A stretch of DNA of 64,000 nucleotides from Dongia sedimenti (lineage in GTDB: Bacteria > Pseudomonadota > Alphaproteobacteria > Dongiales > Dongiaceae): positions 62,001 through 126,000 of the forward strand of contig JAUYVI010000008.1 of NCBI GenBank assembly GCA_030715195.1. Reading direction: 5' to 3'. The notes below the pieces were generated by a model. That model was not told the DNA's origin and did not search any database. It saw only the letters and a program-made list of their open reading frames with translations. The translations under genes were made by a program, and so were the position numbers. Every line of letters begins with the position of its first letter. Within the stretch, counting starts at the first letter, position 1. Below, piece after piece: positions 8,074-16,315 of this stretch.

Positions 8074-9343
8074 CTTCCTGACTGGACTGGCGCTCCTGCT
8101 GGCCCTCGCGGCACAGCCGGCGCGCGCCAATCCGGCGCAGGATGTGGTGCGCGATCCCGGCCTGCCGCAGGATGCGAAGGGCCTCGATTTCGAGATCGGC
8201 CGCGCGCTGTTCGAGCGGCATTGGGCCGCGGCCCCCGCCTCCACCCAGGCAGCCGACGGATTGGGCCCGCTGTTCAACGCGCGGGCCTGCGTCTCCTGCC
8301 ATCCCGGCGGCGGACGCGGCGTGCCGTTCGACAAGCTGGGCGCGACGCTGCCGGCCTTGCTGTTCCGCCTGGGATCCCACCATGCCGAGGCAACCTTGGC
8401 CGGCGATCCGCTCTATGGCCAGCAGATCCAGACTCAATCCGTCGCCGGGATCGGCGCGGAGGCGTCGGTCGGCGTCAGCTTCGAAACCCACAGCGTGACC
8501 TTGGCGGACGGCACCGTGGTCGAATTGCGCAAGCCGATACCGAAACTCGACCAGCTTGCCTATGGCCCTCTGGCATCGCGCACCGTGGTCAGCCCGCGTT
8601 TGGCGACGGCGATCCACGGCATCGGCCTGCTCGAGCAGATTCCGGAGCGCGAGATTCTCGCCAACAAGGGCAAGCCTAACTACGTGATCGACCCGATCAC
8701 CGGCCAGCGCGCGCTCGGGCGCTTCGGCTGGAAGGCCGGGGTGGCAAGCCTGGAGGTTCAGGACGCCAAGGCGCTCGATCTCGATATCGGCCTCTCCAAT
8801 CCGGTCTACCGCGACGCCTATGGCGACTGCACCGCCAAGGAGGTCGACTGCCTGAAGATGCCGACCGGCGTATCTCCGCAATTCGAGAACCTGGAAGTCC
8901 CGTCGTCCCTCACGCGCTTGATCGACCGCTTCGTCGGGGAGGCCATGCTGCCGCCGGTTCCGGCCGCGGAAAACGCCGAGGCGGGGCGCAAGATCTTCGC
9001 GGAAGCCGGATGTGGCGCCTGCCACACGTCATCGTTCCAACTGGCGGACGGCCGCAATATCGCGCCTTACACCGACCTGCTGCTGCACGACATGGGATTC
9101 GGCCTTGCCGATCACATGGCGGAAGGCGAGGCTTCGGGCAAGGAATGGCGCACCGCGCCGCTCTGGGGCATCGGCCAGGCCTTGCGCGCCGACGATGTCG
9201 GCCTGCTGCATGATGGCCGCGCGCGCAACGTGCTGGAAGCGATCCTGTGGCATGACGGCGAGGCCGCGGCGGCACGCGCGCAGGTCGAGCAATTGTCCAC
9301 GCAAGACCGCCAGGCGCTCATCGATTTCATCGGCTCGCTGTAA
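8057..9343 (+). CDS. Di-haem oxidoreductase (DUF1111, thiol-oxidoreductase-like)
   Basis: A 428-residue periplasmic c-type cytochrome of the DUF1111 family, distantly related to MauG/CcpA. The signal peptide ends near AQPARA/NPA. Two haem attachment sites are visible: CVSCH (78-82) and CGACH (319-323). Family members accompany imelysin genes in Fur-regulated clusters, for example PA4371 next to icmP in Pseudomonas aeruginosa. The start overlaps the end of the multicopper oxidase, so translation is probably coupled. A role in periplasmic iron redox chemistry is inferred from the context. Confidence 0.92.
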   Translation: MSKSLNFLTGLALLLALAAQPARANPAQDVVRDPGLPQDAKGLDFEIGRALFERHWAAAPASTQAADGLGPLFNARACVSCHPGGGRGVPFDKLGATLPALLFRLGSHHAEATLAGDPLYGQQIQTQSVAGIGAEASVGVSFETHSVTLADGTVVELRKPIPKLDQLAYGPLASRTVVSPRLATAIHGIGLLEQIPEREILANKGKPNYVIDPITGQRALGRFGWKAGVASLEVQDAKALDLDIGLSNPVYRDAYGDCTAKEVDCLKMPTGVSPQFENLEVPSSLTRLIDRFVGEAMLPPVPAAENAEAGRKIFAEAGCGACHTSSFQLADGRNIAPYTDLLLHDMGFGLADHMAEGEASGKEWRTAPLWGIGQALRADDVGLLHDGRARNVLEAILWHDGEAAAARAQVEQLSTQDRQALIDFIGSL

Positions 9344-9354
9344 GGAACAATCCT

Positions 9355-10437
9355 ATGATCAGAGGTCTCGTCAGCCGCATCGCCCTGCTCGCCTCCTGGC
9401 TCGGCGTCATGGCGGCGCCGGCCCAGGCGGCGGATTTCGCCGGCTTCAACGCGGCTTATGCGCGCGACGTGGTGGCGCCGGCCTTCAAGGCGCTCGCCGG
9501 CGAAACGAAGAAGCTGGCCGAGGCCGCCGACGATTTCGGCGCGCAGCCGAGCCAGGACGGCTTCGCGGCGCTGCGTGTTGCCTATGACGCGGTCTCCGAT
9601 GCCTGGATGCAGGCGCAGTTCTTCCGATTGGGGCCGCTCGGCGCCCAGCAGCGGTCCGAGCGCTTCGAATACTGGCCGGAGAAGCGGCCGATCATCGACA
9701 AGCAGCTCGCCGGCCTCTTGGCCAATGCAAAACCGGACTCGCTCGACCTGGAGAAATTCGCCCAGGCCAGCGTCGCGGTGCAGGGCCTGCCGGCATTGGA
9801 GCGCCTGCTGTATGGCGATACCGCGCGGCAGGTGCTCTCGGCCGGACCGGAGCAGAAGGCGCGCATCGCCGTCATCAAGGCGATTGCCCACAATCTCGAC
9901 CGTCTGGCGCAGCAGCTCGCCGCCGAATGGGAAAAGGTGCTGAGCGATCCGAAGACCGCGGCCTCGCCGTTCACCCAGGATCCGAACGAAGCGGCGGCGC
10001 AGCTCTATGCCGGGCTGATGACCGGGCTGCAGATCGTCAGCGACCAGAAGATCGCCGGTCCGCGCGGCCCGACCATCGACAAGGCCAAGCCGAAATCCGC
10101 CGAGCAATGGCGGGCCGGCCGCTCCTTGAAGAACATCAAGCTGAACCTGCAAGGCTTGCGCGAAGCAACGGTCGGCAAATCCGGCTTCGCCACCCTGCTC
10201 GGCGCGGATCAAGCCGCGCTCAAGACTGAAATCTCGACGGCCTTCGACGCCGCCCTGGCCGCGGCCGATGCCGCGCCGGAGCCGCTGGACGCCGCGGTCA
10301 CCGATGCAGAGGGCCGCAAGAAAGTCGGCGCGTTGCTGGTCGCGGTCAATCACCTGCGCGACCTCATGAAGCAGAAGGTGCCGCCGGCGATCGGCATCTC
10401 GCTCGGCTTCAACGAGCTGGATGGCGACGGGTCGTAA
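9355..10437 (+). CDS. Imelysin-family periplasmic protein (second, divergent copy)
   Basis: A 360-residue exported imelysin-like protein with signal peptide MIRGLVSRIALLASWLG...AQA/ADF. In place of the GxHxxE motif of the first copy it has GLPALERLLYG (144-154), so Pro146 replaces the His while Glu149 is kept. This GLPALE form is the norm for the second imelysin of such clusters and suggests a different, possibly non-metal or partner-binding role. It lies 11 bases after the di-haem gene and 3 bases before the DUF1513 gene, within one operon. Confidence 0.9.
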   Translation: MIRGLVSRIALLASWLGVMAAPAQAADFAGFNAAYARDVVAPAFKALAGETKKLAEAADDFGAQPSQDGFAALRVAYDAVSDAWMQAQFFRLGPLGAQQRSERFEYWPEKRPIIDKQLAGLLANAKPDSLDLEKFAQASVAVQGLPALERLLYGDTARQVLSAGPEQKARIAVIKAIAHNLDRLAQQLAAEWEKVLSDPKTAASPFTQDPNEAAAQLYAGLMTGLQIVSDQKIAGPRGPTIDKAKPKSAEQWRAGRSLKNIKLNLQGLREATVGKSGFATLLGADQAALKTEISTAFDAALAAADAAPEPLDAAVTDAEGRKKVGALLVAVNHLRDLMKQKVPPAIGISLGFNELDGDGS

Positions 10438-10440
10438 TCC

Positions 10441-11502
10441 ATGGGCCTGTTCTCCCGTAAGAAGGCGGACCCGCGCTATTTCAGCGCCTGCAACTTCATG
10501 CCGGGTCCGCAAGGCTACGGCGCCGCCGCCCTGGATGCGAACGGCGCCATCGTCTGGCAGCGGGCCATGCCGGCGCGCGGTCACACGCTCGAGCTCAGCC
10601 CGGACGGCACGCTCTGCGCCATCATCGACCGCAAGCCTGGTGCCGCGATCACCTTCTGTCGGTCGGAAGACGGCGCGCTTCTCAATCGCATCGCCGCGGC
10701 CGATGGACATCACTTCGACGGGCACGCAGTCTTCAATCGCGGCGGCACGCTGCTCTACGCGACGGAAAGCGCCGACGCGGACCAGGCGGGACGCATTGCC
10801 GTCTTCGACATCGCCGACGGATCGCGCGTCGCCGCCTTCGCCACGCACGGGATCGAGCCGCACGAACTGATCTGGGTCGAGCCGGATCGAGCGCTCGCCG
10901 TCGGCAATGGCGGCATCCGTGACCGTATGGCGATGGAAGCCGAGATCGAATCCAGCCTGGTCCTGCTCGATGCCGGCGACGGCGCCCTTCTGGCCAAGCA
11001 CGAACTCGAGGCGGACTTGAATTCGCTCTCGATCCGGCATCTCGCCCACAGCGCCGCCGGCGAGATCGTCTTCGCCATGCAGGACCAGGATGCGGCGACC
11101 GAGTGGCGGCCGATGGTCGGCCTGCTCGGTCCGGACGGCGAACTCACCTTCCTCGACCTGCCGCTGGACGACTTGATGCGCCTGCGCGGCTATTGCGGCA
11201 GCGCCGCCATCGACCGCAGCGGCACCATAGCCGCGGTGACGTCACCGCATGGCGGCGTTGCCGCCTTCTGGCACCTCCCCGATCGCCGCTATCTCGGCCA
11301 CGTGGAATTGCGCGATTGCTGCGGCATCGCGGCCGCCGAAGAATGCGGCAGCTTCGTCTTCACTTCGGGTGCGGGCACGCGCGTGCTGGCCACCGCGGCA
11401 TCCCACGACGTTACGGCGCTCGTGTTGGAGCGGCCGGTGAACAACCTGCCGCAATGGGACAATCACCTGACCGCCCGAGGTGCCGGAACGGCAAATCAGT
11501 AG
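10441..11502 (+). CDS. DUF1513 beta-propeller-like protein
   Basis: A 353-residue protein of the DUF1513 family, typically the last gene of imelysin/DUF1111 clusters. Repeated short segments of the type GHTLELSPDG, DGHHFDGHAVF and GIEPHELIWV suggest a seven-bladed-propeller-like fold. No signal peptide is visible: the start MGLFSRKKADPRYF is polar, whereas some relatives carry a Tat signal, so location is uncertain. The function is unknown; the context links it to periplasmic iron handling. Its last 7 bases overlap the end of the convergent reductase gene. Confidence 0.85.
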   Translation: MGLFSRKKADPRYFSACNFMPGPQGYGAAALDANGAIVWQRAMPARGHTLELSPDGTLCAIIDRKPGAAITFCRSEDGALLNRIAAADGHHFDGHAVFNRGGTLLYATESADADQAGRIAVFDIADGSRVAAFATHGIEPHELIWVEPDRALAVGNGGIRDRMAMEAEIESSLVLLDAGDGALLAKHELEADLNSLSIRHLAHSAAGEIVFAMQDQDAATEWRPMVGLLGPDGELTFLDLPLDDLMRLRGYCGSAAIDRSGTIAAVTSPHGGVAAFWHLPDRRYLGHVELRDCCGIAAAEECGSFVFTSGAGTRVLATAASHDVTALVLERPVNNLPQWDNHLTARGAGTANQ

Positions 11503-12422
11503 CCGCGCTGCGGATCGACCGGATTGAGCAGCGGCTCACCGGCCAATGCGCGGCGGTAGTTTTCCAGGATGTCGGCGGCACCCGTCCCGGCGCGGGTGAT
11601 CGAGGCGACGTGCGGCGTGATCACGATGTCCTTGCGGCGCCAGAAGACGTGGTCCAGCGGCAGCGGTTCCTCGCGAAACACATCGAGCACGGCATAAGCG
11701 AGCTTGCCGGAATCCAAGGCGGCAATCAGGTCGGCCTCGTTGGTATGCCCGCCGCGCCCGGCATTCACCAGGATCGCGCCCTCCGGCAGACCGGCGAACA
11801 GTTTTGCATCGAGGACGCCTTCGGTCTCCGGCGTCAGCGGCAGCAGACAGATCAACAGTTTCAACGGGGCCAGGAAATCGTGAAGTTGATCCGCACCATG
11901 GAAGGACTCGACTCCGGCGACCGACTTCGCCGTCCGGCTCCAGCCGCGCACCGGGAAGCCGAGCTCGACCAGTTTTGCCGCCGTCGCTGCACCCAAAGTG
12001 CCAAGGCCGAGGATGCCGACCGGGAAATTCCGGGCCCAGCGCAACGGCAATTCCAGCCATTTGGCCTCGCGTTGCGCCGCCCGCAATTCCCGGCCTTGCC
12101 GCAGGGCATCGAGCACCCAATAGACCAGATACTCGACCATATTGGCCGAGAGGCCCTGGTCGACCATCCGCGCGATGGGCACGCCGGGCGGAAACTTGCC
12201 TTTGAGCAAATGGTTCACGCCGGCCCAGGTGGATTGAATGGCTTTGGCGTTCTGGAAGATCGAGAGATCGCCCGGCATGCGGCCGCCGACGATGATGAAG
12301 TCGATCGCGTCGGGATCGCCCCAGTCCGGCCAGGTCGCGAAGGTGAGCTGCGGATCGAGCGCCCGGATGCTGCCGATCCAGCCCTCCGCATCCTCGGGAT
12401 CGGCGGCGTAGAGAATGGTCAT
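11496..12422 (-). CDS. ghrA: Glyoxylate/hydroxypyruvate reductase A-type dehydrogenase
   Basis: A 308-residue member of the D-isomer-specific 2-hydroxyacid dehydrogenases, GhrA branch. It has the nucleotide-binding motif GILGLGTLGAATA, the catalytic Arg in VNAGRGGH, Glu in REEPLPLDHVFW and His in ITPHVAS. Members reduce glyoxylate and hydroxypyruvate with NADPH. It is divergent from the class III aminotransferase, which could produce or consume a related 2-oxo acid. The gene symbol is by family likeness only. Confidence 0.85.
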   Translation of the reverse strand: MTILYAADPEDAEGWIGSIRALDPQLTFATWPDWGDPDAIDFIIVGGRMPGDLSIFQNAKAIQSTWAGVNHLLKGKFPPGVPIARMVDQGLSANMVEYLVYWVLDALRQGRELRAAQREAKWLELPLRWARNFPVGILGLGTLGAATAAKLVELGFPVRGWSRTAKSVAGVESFHGADQLHDFLAPLKLLICLLPLTPETEGVLDAKLFAGLPEGAILVNAGRGGHTNEADLIAALDSGKLAYAVLDVFREEPLPLDHVFWRRKDIVITPHVASITRAGTGAADILENYRRALAGEPLLNPVDPQRGY

Positions 12423-12496
12423 CGAAATCCCACCGAAGTTGACACCCGCACGGCGGACCGCTTCACTGCCGCAGCACAGAGAATGTCAGGAAGATC

Positions 12497-13867
12497 ATGT
12501 CTAGCGCGCAGGCGGCAAAAGAGGCAACACCGGTCATCGCAACCTGGGAGGTCCAGCAACAGCTCCCGAAAGTCGCCTATGGCCAGGGTTGTTATGTCAT
12601 CGACCAGGACGGCAAGCGCTATATCGACGGCTCCGGCGGCCCGGCGGTGTTCTCGCTCGGCCATTCCCATCCGGAGGTGAACGCCGCGATCAAGGACCAG
12701 CTCGACCGCATCGCCCATGGCTATCGCTACACCTTCAGCAGCGATCCCCTGGAGGAATTGACCGCGATGATCGCGGAATCCTGCGCCAGTGGTGGATCGG
12801 GGGGGCTGAAGCACATGACCTTCTGCTCCAGCGGCTCCGAGGCGATCGAATCCTGCCTCAAGATCGCGCTGCAGTACCACGCGTCGCTGGGCAAGCCCGA
12901 GCGCTGCCGCTTCATCGCCCGCGAGCGCTCCTGGCACGGCAACACCCTGGGTGCGCTCTCGATCTCCGGATTCCTGGACCGCCGCGCCGCCTTCGAGGGC
13001 GCCCTCGCCCCGGCCAGCCTGCTTTCGCCCGTCAACACCTACCGCCCGCCGGACGGCGTGTTCCCGGAAGACGTCGCCGCCTTCTGTGCCGGCGAGCTGG
13101 AGAGGGAAATCCTGCGCCTCGGCGCGGACAAGGTCGCGGCCTTCATCTTCGAGCCGGTGGTCGGTGCCGCGGGCGGCTGCGTCCCGGCCCCGCCCGGCTA
13201 TGCCAAGCGGGTGCGCGAGATCTGCGACCGCTACGGCGTGCTGATGATCGCCGATGAGGTCATGTGCGGCGCCGGCCGCACCGGGACATGGCGCGCCCTG
13301 CAGCATGACGGGGTCGAGCCCGACATCATGTCGGTCGCCAAGGGCCTGGCCGGCGGCTATGTCCCGCTCTCGGCGGCAATCTATCACGATCGCCTGCGCG
13401 GGCCGATGTATCAGCGCTTCGGCGGCCTCCTCACCGGCCACACCTTCAGCGGCCATACGCTCGGCTGCGCGGCGGGCGTCGCCGTGCAGAAGATCATCCG
13501 CCGCGACAATCTGCTCGAGAAGGTGCGCGAGAACGGCTTGCTGCTGAAGCGCATGTTGAGCGATGCGCTCGGCGACCGGCCCTATGTCGGCGACATCCGC
13601 GGCCGCGGCTACTTCCTCTGCGTCGAGATCGTCGCCGACCGCGCCACCAAGGAGCCCTACCCGCGCGAACGCATGATCTACCAGAAGGTCAACGCACAGG
13701 CCTTCGCCAACGGCCTGATCTGCTATCCGGTCGGCGGCAATGTCGACGGCAAGCGCGGCGATATCGTGATCATCTCCCCGCCTTACATCGCGACCCAGGA
13801 AGAGCTGGTGGAGATCGTCGAGAAGCTGGCCAAGAGCCTCGGCCAGGTCATGGCCACGATCGGATGA
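12497..13867 (+). CDS. Class III pyridoxal-phosphate aminotransferase
   Basis: A 456-residue fold-type I class III aminotransferase. It shows FCSSGSEAIESCLKIALQY (PLP phosphate contact), IADEVMCGAGRTG (Asp to the PLP pyridine N) and the Schiff-base lysine in SVAKGLAGGY. Class III enzymes usually act on amino groups distal to the carboxylate. The gene overlaps the cytidylyltransferase start by 4 bases (ATGA), and that gene overlaps a GNAT gene in the same way, so the three form a tightly coupled operon. An amino-sugar or amino-acid-derived precursor for CMP activation is inferred; omega-amino acid catabolism is the alternative. Confidence 0.9.
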   Translation: MSSAQAAKEATPVIATWEVQQQLPKVAYGQGCYVIDQDGKRYIDGSGGPAVFSLGHSHPEVNAAIKDQLDRIAHGYRYTFSSDPLEELTAMIAESCASGGSGGLKHMTFCSSGSEAIESCLKIALQYHASLGKPERCRFIARERSWHGNTLGALSISGFLDRRAAFEGALAPASLLSPVNTYRPPDGVFPEDVAAFCAGELEREILRLGADKVAAFIFEPVVGAAGGCVPAPPGYAKRVREICDRYGVLMIADEVMCGAGRTGTWRALQHDGVEPDIMSVAKGLAGGYVPLSAAIYHDRLRGPMYQRFGGLLTGHTFSGHTLGCAAGVAVQKIIRRDNLLEKVRENGLLLKRMLSDALGDRPYVGDIRGRGYFLCVEIVADRATKEPYPRERMIYQKVNAQAFANGLICYPVGGNVDGKRGDIVIISPPYIATQEELVEIVEKLAKSLGQVMATIG

Positions 13868-14592
13868 CACCTTCCGATTCCCCCGGGCCCAATATCGTCG
13901 CCTTCATCTTCGCCCGGGGCGGGTCGAAGGGCCTGCCGCGCAAGAACCTGCGGCCGCTGGCCGGCGTGTCCCTGCTGGCACGCGCCATCCGCTGCGCCAA
14001 GGGGGTTCGCGGTGTCAGTCGGGTCGTCGTCTCCACCGACGATGAAGAGATCGCCGCGGCGGCACGTGCCGAGGGCGCCGACGTGCCGTTCATGCGTCCC
14101 GCGGAACTCGCCTCCGATTCGGCACGCGAATGGCAGGCCTGGCGCCACGCGGTGGATTTCGTCGAGAGCCAGCCGGGCGCCAAGCCGCTCGACATCTTCG
14201 TCTCGGTGCCGACGGTCTGCCCCTTGCGCAACTCCGAGGATGTCGCCCGGGCGATCGCGCTCTATCGCAAGGGCAATGCCGATATCGTCTTCTCGGTGAC
14301 GCCCTCAGCCGCGAACCCTTACTACAACATGGTGGAAATCGACGACACGACCGGCTCCGCCGCGCTCAGCAAGCCGCCGGAAGCGGTTCTGCACGGGCGG
14401 CAGAAGGCGCCGACCGTCTATGACGTCGTCGCCGCCGTCTACGTGACCAGCCCGGCCTTCATCCGGAAAGCGGACAGCATCTGGGGCGGCCGCAACGCGA
14501 CCATCGAAATCCCGCGCGAGCGGGCGGTCGATATCGACACGATCGTCGATTTCAAGCTCGCCGAGGCCTTGCTGGAGCAATCGGCGACATGA
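13864..14592 (+). CDS. Acylneuraminate cytidylyltransferase-family protein
   Basis: A 242-residue nucleotidyltransferase of the CMP-nonulosonate synthetase family. The CTP-binding signature FIFARGGSKGLPRKNLRPLAG opens the protein, followed by VVVSTDDEEIAAAA and the C-terminal DIDTIVDFKLAE metal-binding end. Family members activate sialic, legionaminic or pseudaminic acid, or KDO-like sugars, as CMP derivatives. No nonulosonate synthase (NeuB-like) is nearby, so the acceptor is open. Translation is coupled on both sides through ATGA overlaps. Confidence 0.9.
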   Translation: MTPSDSPGPNIVAFIFARGGSKGLPRKNLRPLAGVSLLARAIRCAKGVRGVSRVVVSTDDEEIAAAARAEGADVPFMRPAELASDSAREWQAWRHAVDFVESQPGAKPLDIFVSVPTVCPLRNSEDVARAIALYRKGNADIVFSVTPSAANPYYNMVEIDDTTGSAALSKPPEAVLHGRQKAPTVYDVVAAVYVTSPAFIRKADSIWGGRNATIEIPRERAVDIDTIVDFKLAEALLEQSAT

Positions 14593-15107
14593 GGGTCTCC
14601 GACGACATCAAGGTCCGAGCGGCATCCCGCGACGACGCGGTCGAGATTGCCCGGATTCATGTCGAAGCCTGGCGTGACGCCTATGCAGCGCTGTTGCCGC
14701 CCGAATACCTGGCGCGGCTCGATCGCCGGATCGAAGCGGCGCGCTGGAACCGCTCCGCCGGCAGCCGGCTGGAGAACACGCTGGTCGCCGATGCCGACGG
14801 CGAAATCGCCGGCTATGCCATCCTCGGCCCGGCCCGCGGGCAGCGTACCGAGCCTGCAGGCGAGGTTTACGCGCTTTATGTCGAAACCGACTGGCGCGAA
14901 CAGGGCATCGGCCGCGCCCTGGTCGACGCCGCCTTCGACCGTTTCCGCCAACGCAGCCTCGCCCGGGCCGAGATCTGGTGCCTGGAAGGCAATTTCGCCG
15001 CCCGCGGTTTCTACGAACGCTGCGGCGGCCGTCGTCTGTCCCGCAGCAAGGTCGAGGAAGTGGGCGGGATGACCCTGGCGGTGGTGGGCTACGGCTGGAG
15101 CCTCTGA
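14589..15107 (+). CDS. GNAT-family N-acetyltransferase
   Basis: A 172-residue GNAT acetyltransferase. The acetyl-CoA motif A appears as LYVETDWREQGIGRALVDAAF (about 98-118) with the Q/R-x-x-G-x-G/A core QGIGRA, and motif B as NFAARGFYERCGG. It is the third gene of the aminotransferase/cytidylyltransferase operon, where N-acylation of an amino sugar or amine made by the aminotransferase is a reasonable inference. It is followed within 5 bases by the convergent GST gene. Confidence 0.88.
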   Translation: MRVSDDIKVRAASRDDAVEIARIHVEAWRDAYAALLPPEYLARLDRRIEAARWNRSAGSRLENTLVADADGEIAGYAILGPARGQRTEPAGEVYALYVETDWREQGIGRALVDAAFDRFRQRSLARAEIWCLEGNFAARGFYERCGGRRLSRSKVEEVGGMTLAVVGYGWSL

Positions 15108-15111
15108 CCGG

Positions 15112-15783
15112 TCAGGCTGCGCTCTTCTGCATCTCGCCCGTCAGGTGCGAGTTGCGCGCCAGGAGGAAGCGCCAGAGCCGGTCGTGATAGTCCTCGGTCA
15201 CGGCGGCGATGACCGACGGACGTGCCGCCAGCGCCTGCCGCCAGCGGGCCAGCTTCGGCAAGCCGTCGAGCACCGCGAACCGGCCGATCCGATCGAACGC
15301 ATCGAAATACCGGAAGACCGGCGCGAAGACCGCATCCACCAAGGAGAAGTCCGTGCCGTCGAACCAGGGCGCGCCCACCAGGCGCCGTTCCAGCCAAGCG
15401 AAGCGATCGGAAAGCTGTTTGCGCTTTGCCGCGAACGTTGCGGCGTCGGGCGCGGAATAGAAAGCCCAGATGTCATTGAGGATGGCCGAACCGAACTCGA
15501 TCAGGCTGCGGTGCTCGGAGCGGCGGAGCGCATCCGCGGGATGCAGCGGGTTGGGCCGGGTCTCCTCCAGGTATTCCAGGATCACGGCGGATTCGAAGAT
15601 CGCCGTCTCGCCGACCTTCAGCACCGGCGTCTTGCCGAGCGGCGAGAGCGCCTTGAACCAATCCGGCTTGTCGGCGAGATCGACATACACGCGTTCGTAG
15701 GCGACGCCCTTCTCGGCCAGCGCGATGGCGGCGCGCTGCACATAGGGGCAGAGATGATGGCTGACCAGGGTGAGCGTTTCCAT
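15112..15783 (-). CDS. Glutathione S-transferase family protein
   Basis: A 223-residue GST. The N-terminal thioredoxin-like domain begins METLTLVSHHLCPYVQRAAI with a CPYV active-site-like motif as in beta/omega/zeta-like GSTs, and has the cis-Pro/GSH region KTPVLKVGETAIFESAVI. The C-terminal half is helical. The start at 15783 is chosen because AAAGGAGA lies about 6 bases upstream; longer in-frame starts at 15798 and 15831 fall in the operator region. It is divergent from a MarR regulator, and three ATGCAnnTGCAT palindromes lie between them, implying MarR control in response to an electrophile or aromatic compound. Confidence 0.92.
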   Translation of the reverse strand: METLTLVSHHLCPYVQRAAIALAEKGVAYERVYVDLADKPDWFKALSPLGKTPVLKVGETAIFESAVILEYLEETRPNPLHPADALRRSEHRSLIEFGSAILNDIWAFYSAPDAATFAAKRKQLSDRFAWLERRLVGAPWFDGTDFSLVDAVFAPVFRYFDAFDRIGRFAVLDGLPKLARWRQALAARPSVIAAVTEDYHDRLWRFLLARNSHLTGEMQKSAA

Positions 15784-15796
15784 AGAGTCTCCTTTC

Positions 15797-15855
15797 ATGC
15801 AATTGCATCTATTTAATGCAGGTGCATCCATCGGTCAATATTGATGCAGATGCAT
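15797..15855. promoter_or_regulatory. Triple ATGCAnnTGCAT operator between GST and MarR
   Basis: Three near-identical 12-base palindromes occur at 15797-15808 (ATGCAATTGCAT), 15816-15827 (ATGCAGGTGCAT) and 15844-15855 (ATGCAGATGCAT). Start-to-start spacing is 19 and 28 bases. They fill the spacer between the divergent genes; the last ends 4 bases before the MarR start. This arrangement strongly suggests cooperative MarR binding and autoregulation. Confidence 0.75.
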
Positions 15856-15859
15856 TCAT

Positions 15860-16315
15860 ATGCTAGATCCCATGCGCATGAAGCATGACCCGTCCGAGGC
15901 GACTGTGACGGCCTGGGCCCGCCTGGTCCGGGCCGGGCAGACCGTGCTCGGCCGGATCGAGGCGGAGCTCAAGGCCGCCGACCTGCCCCCGCTCTCCTGG
16001 TATGACGTGCTGCTGGAGCTGAGCCGTGCCGAGAATGGGAGGCTCCGGCCGCTGGAGCTGGAGCGGCGCACCCTGCTCGCCCAGTACAATGCCTCGCGGC
16101 TGATCGACCGGATGGAGAAGGCCGGGCTGGTCGAGCGCCTGCCGCATCCCGAGGACGGCCGCGGCCAGCTGGTCGCCATAACCTCCGACGGCCGCGCCGC
16201 GCAGAAACGGATCTGGAAAATCTATGGGCCGGCGATCGCCCGGCATGTCGGCGAAAAGCTGCGCCCCACCGAGGCGGTGGAGCTCGCCCGGCTGCTGCAG
16301 AAGCTGATCGACTAG
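15860..16315 (+). CDS. MarR-family transcriptional regulator
   Basis: A 151-residue winged-helix regulator. The MarR core includes SWYDVLLELSRAENGRLRPLELERRTLLAQYNASRLIDRMEKAGLVER and the wing PEDGRGQLVAITSDGR, split here across the domain at roughly residues 38-105. It may start at 15860 or at the ATG four codons later (15872). The divergent GST and the three ATGCAnnTGCAT palindromes in front identify its probable target. Its end overlaps by 4 bases the convergent DMT transporter. Confidence 0.9.
   Translation: MLDPMRMKHDPSEATVTAWARLVRAGQTVLGRIEAELKAADLPPLSWYDVLLELSRAENGRLRPLELERRTLLAQYNASRLIDRMEKAGLVERLPHPEDGRGQLVAITSDGRAAQKRIWKIYGPAIARHVGEKLRPTEAVELARLLQKLID

Noticed and set aside
9112-11049. 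A 645-codon minus-strand frame
   Set aside because: Antisense to the di-haem, imelysin and DUF1513 genes and without recognisable motifs.
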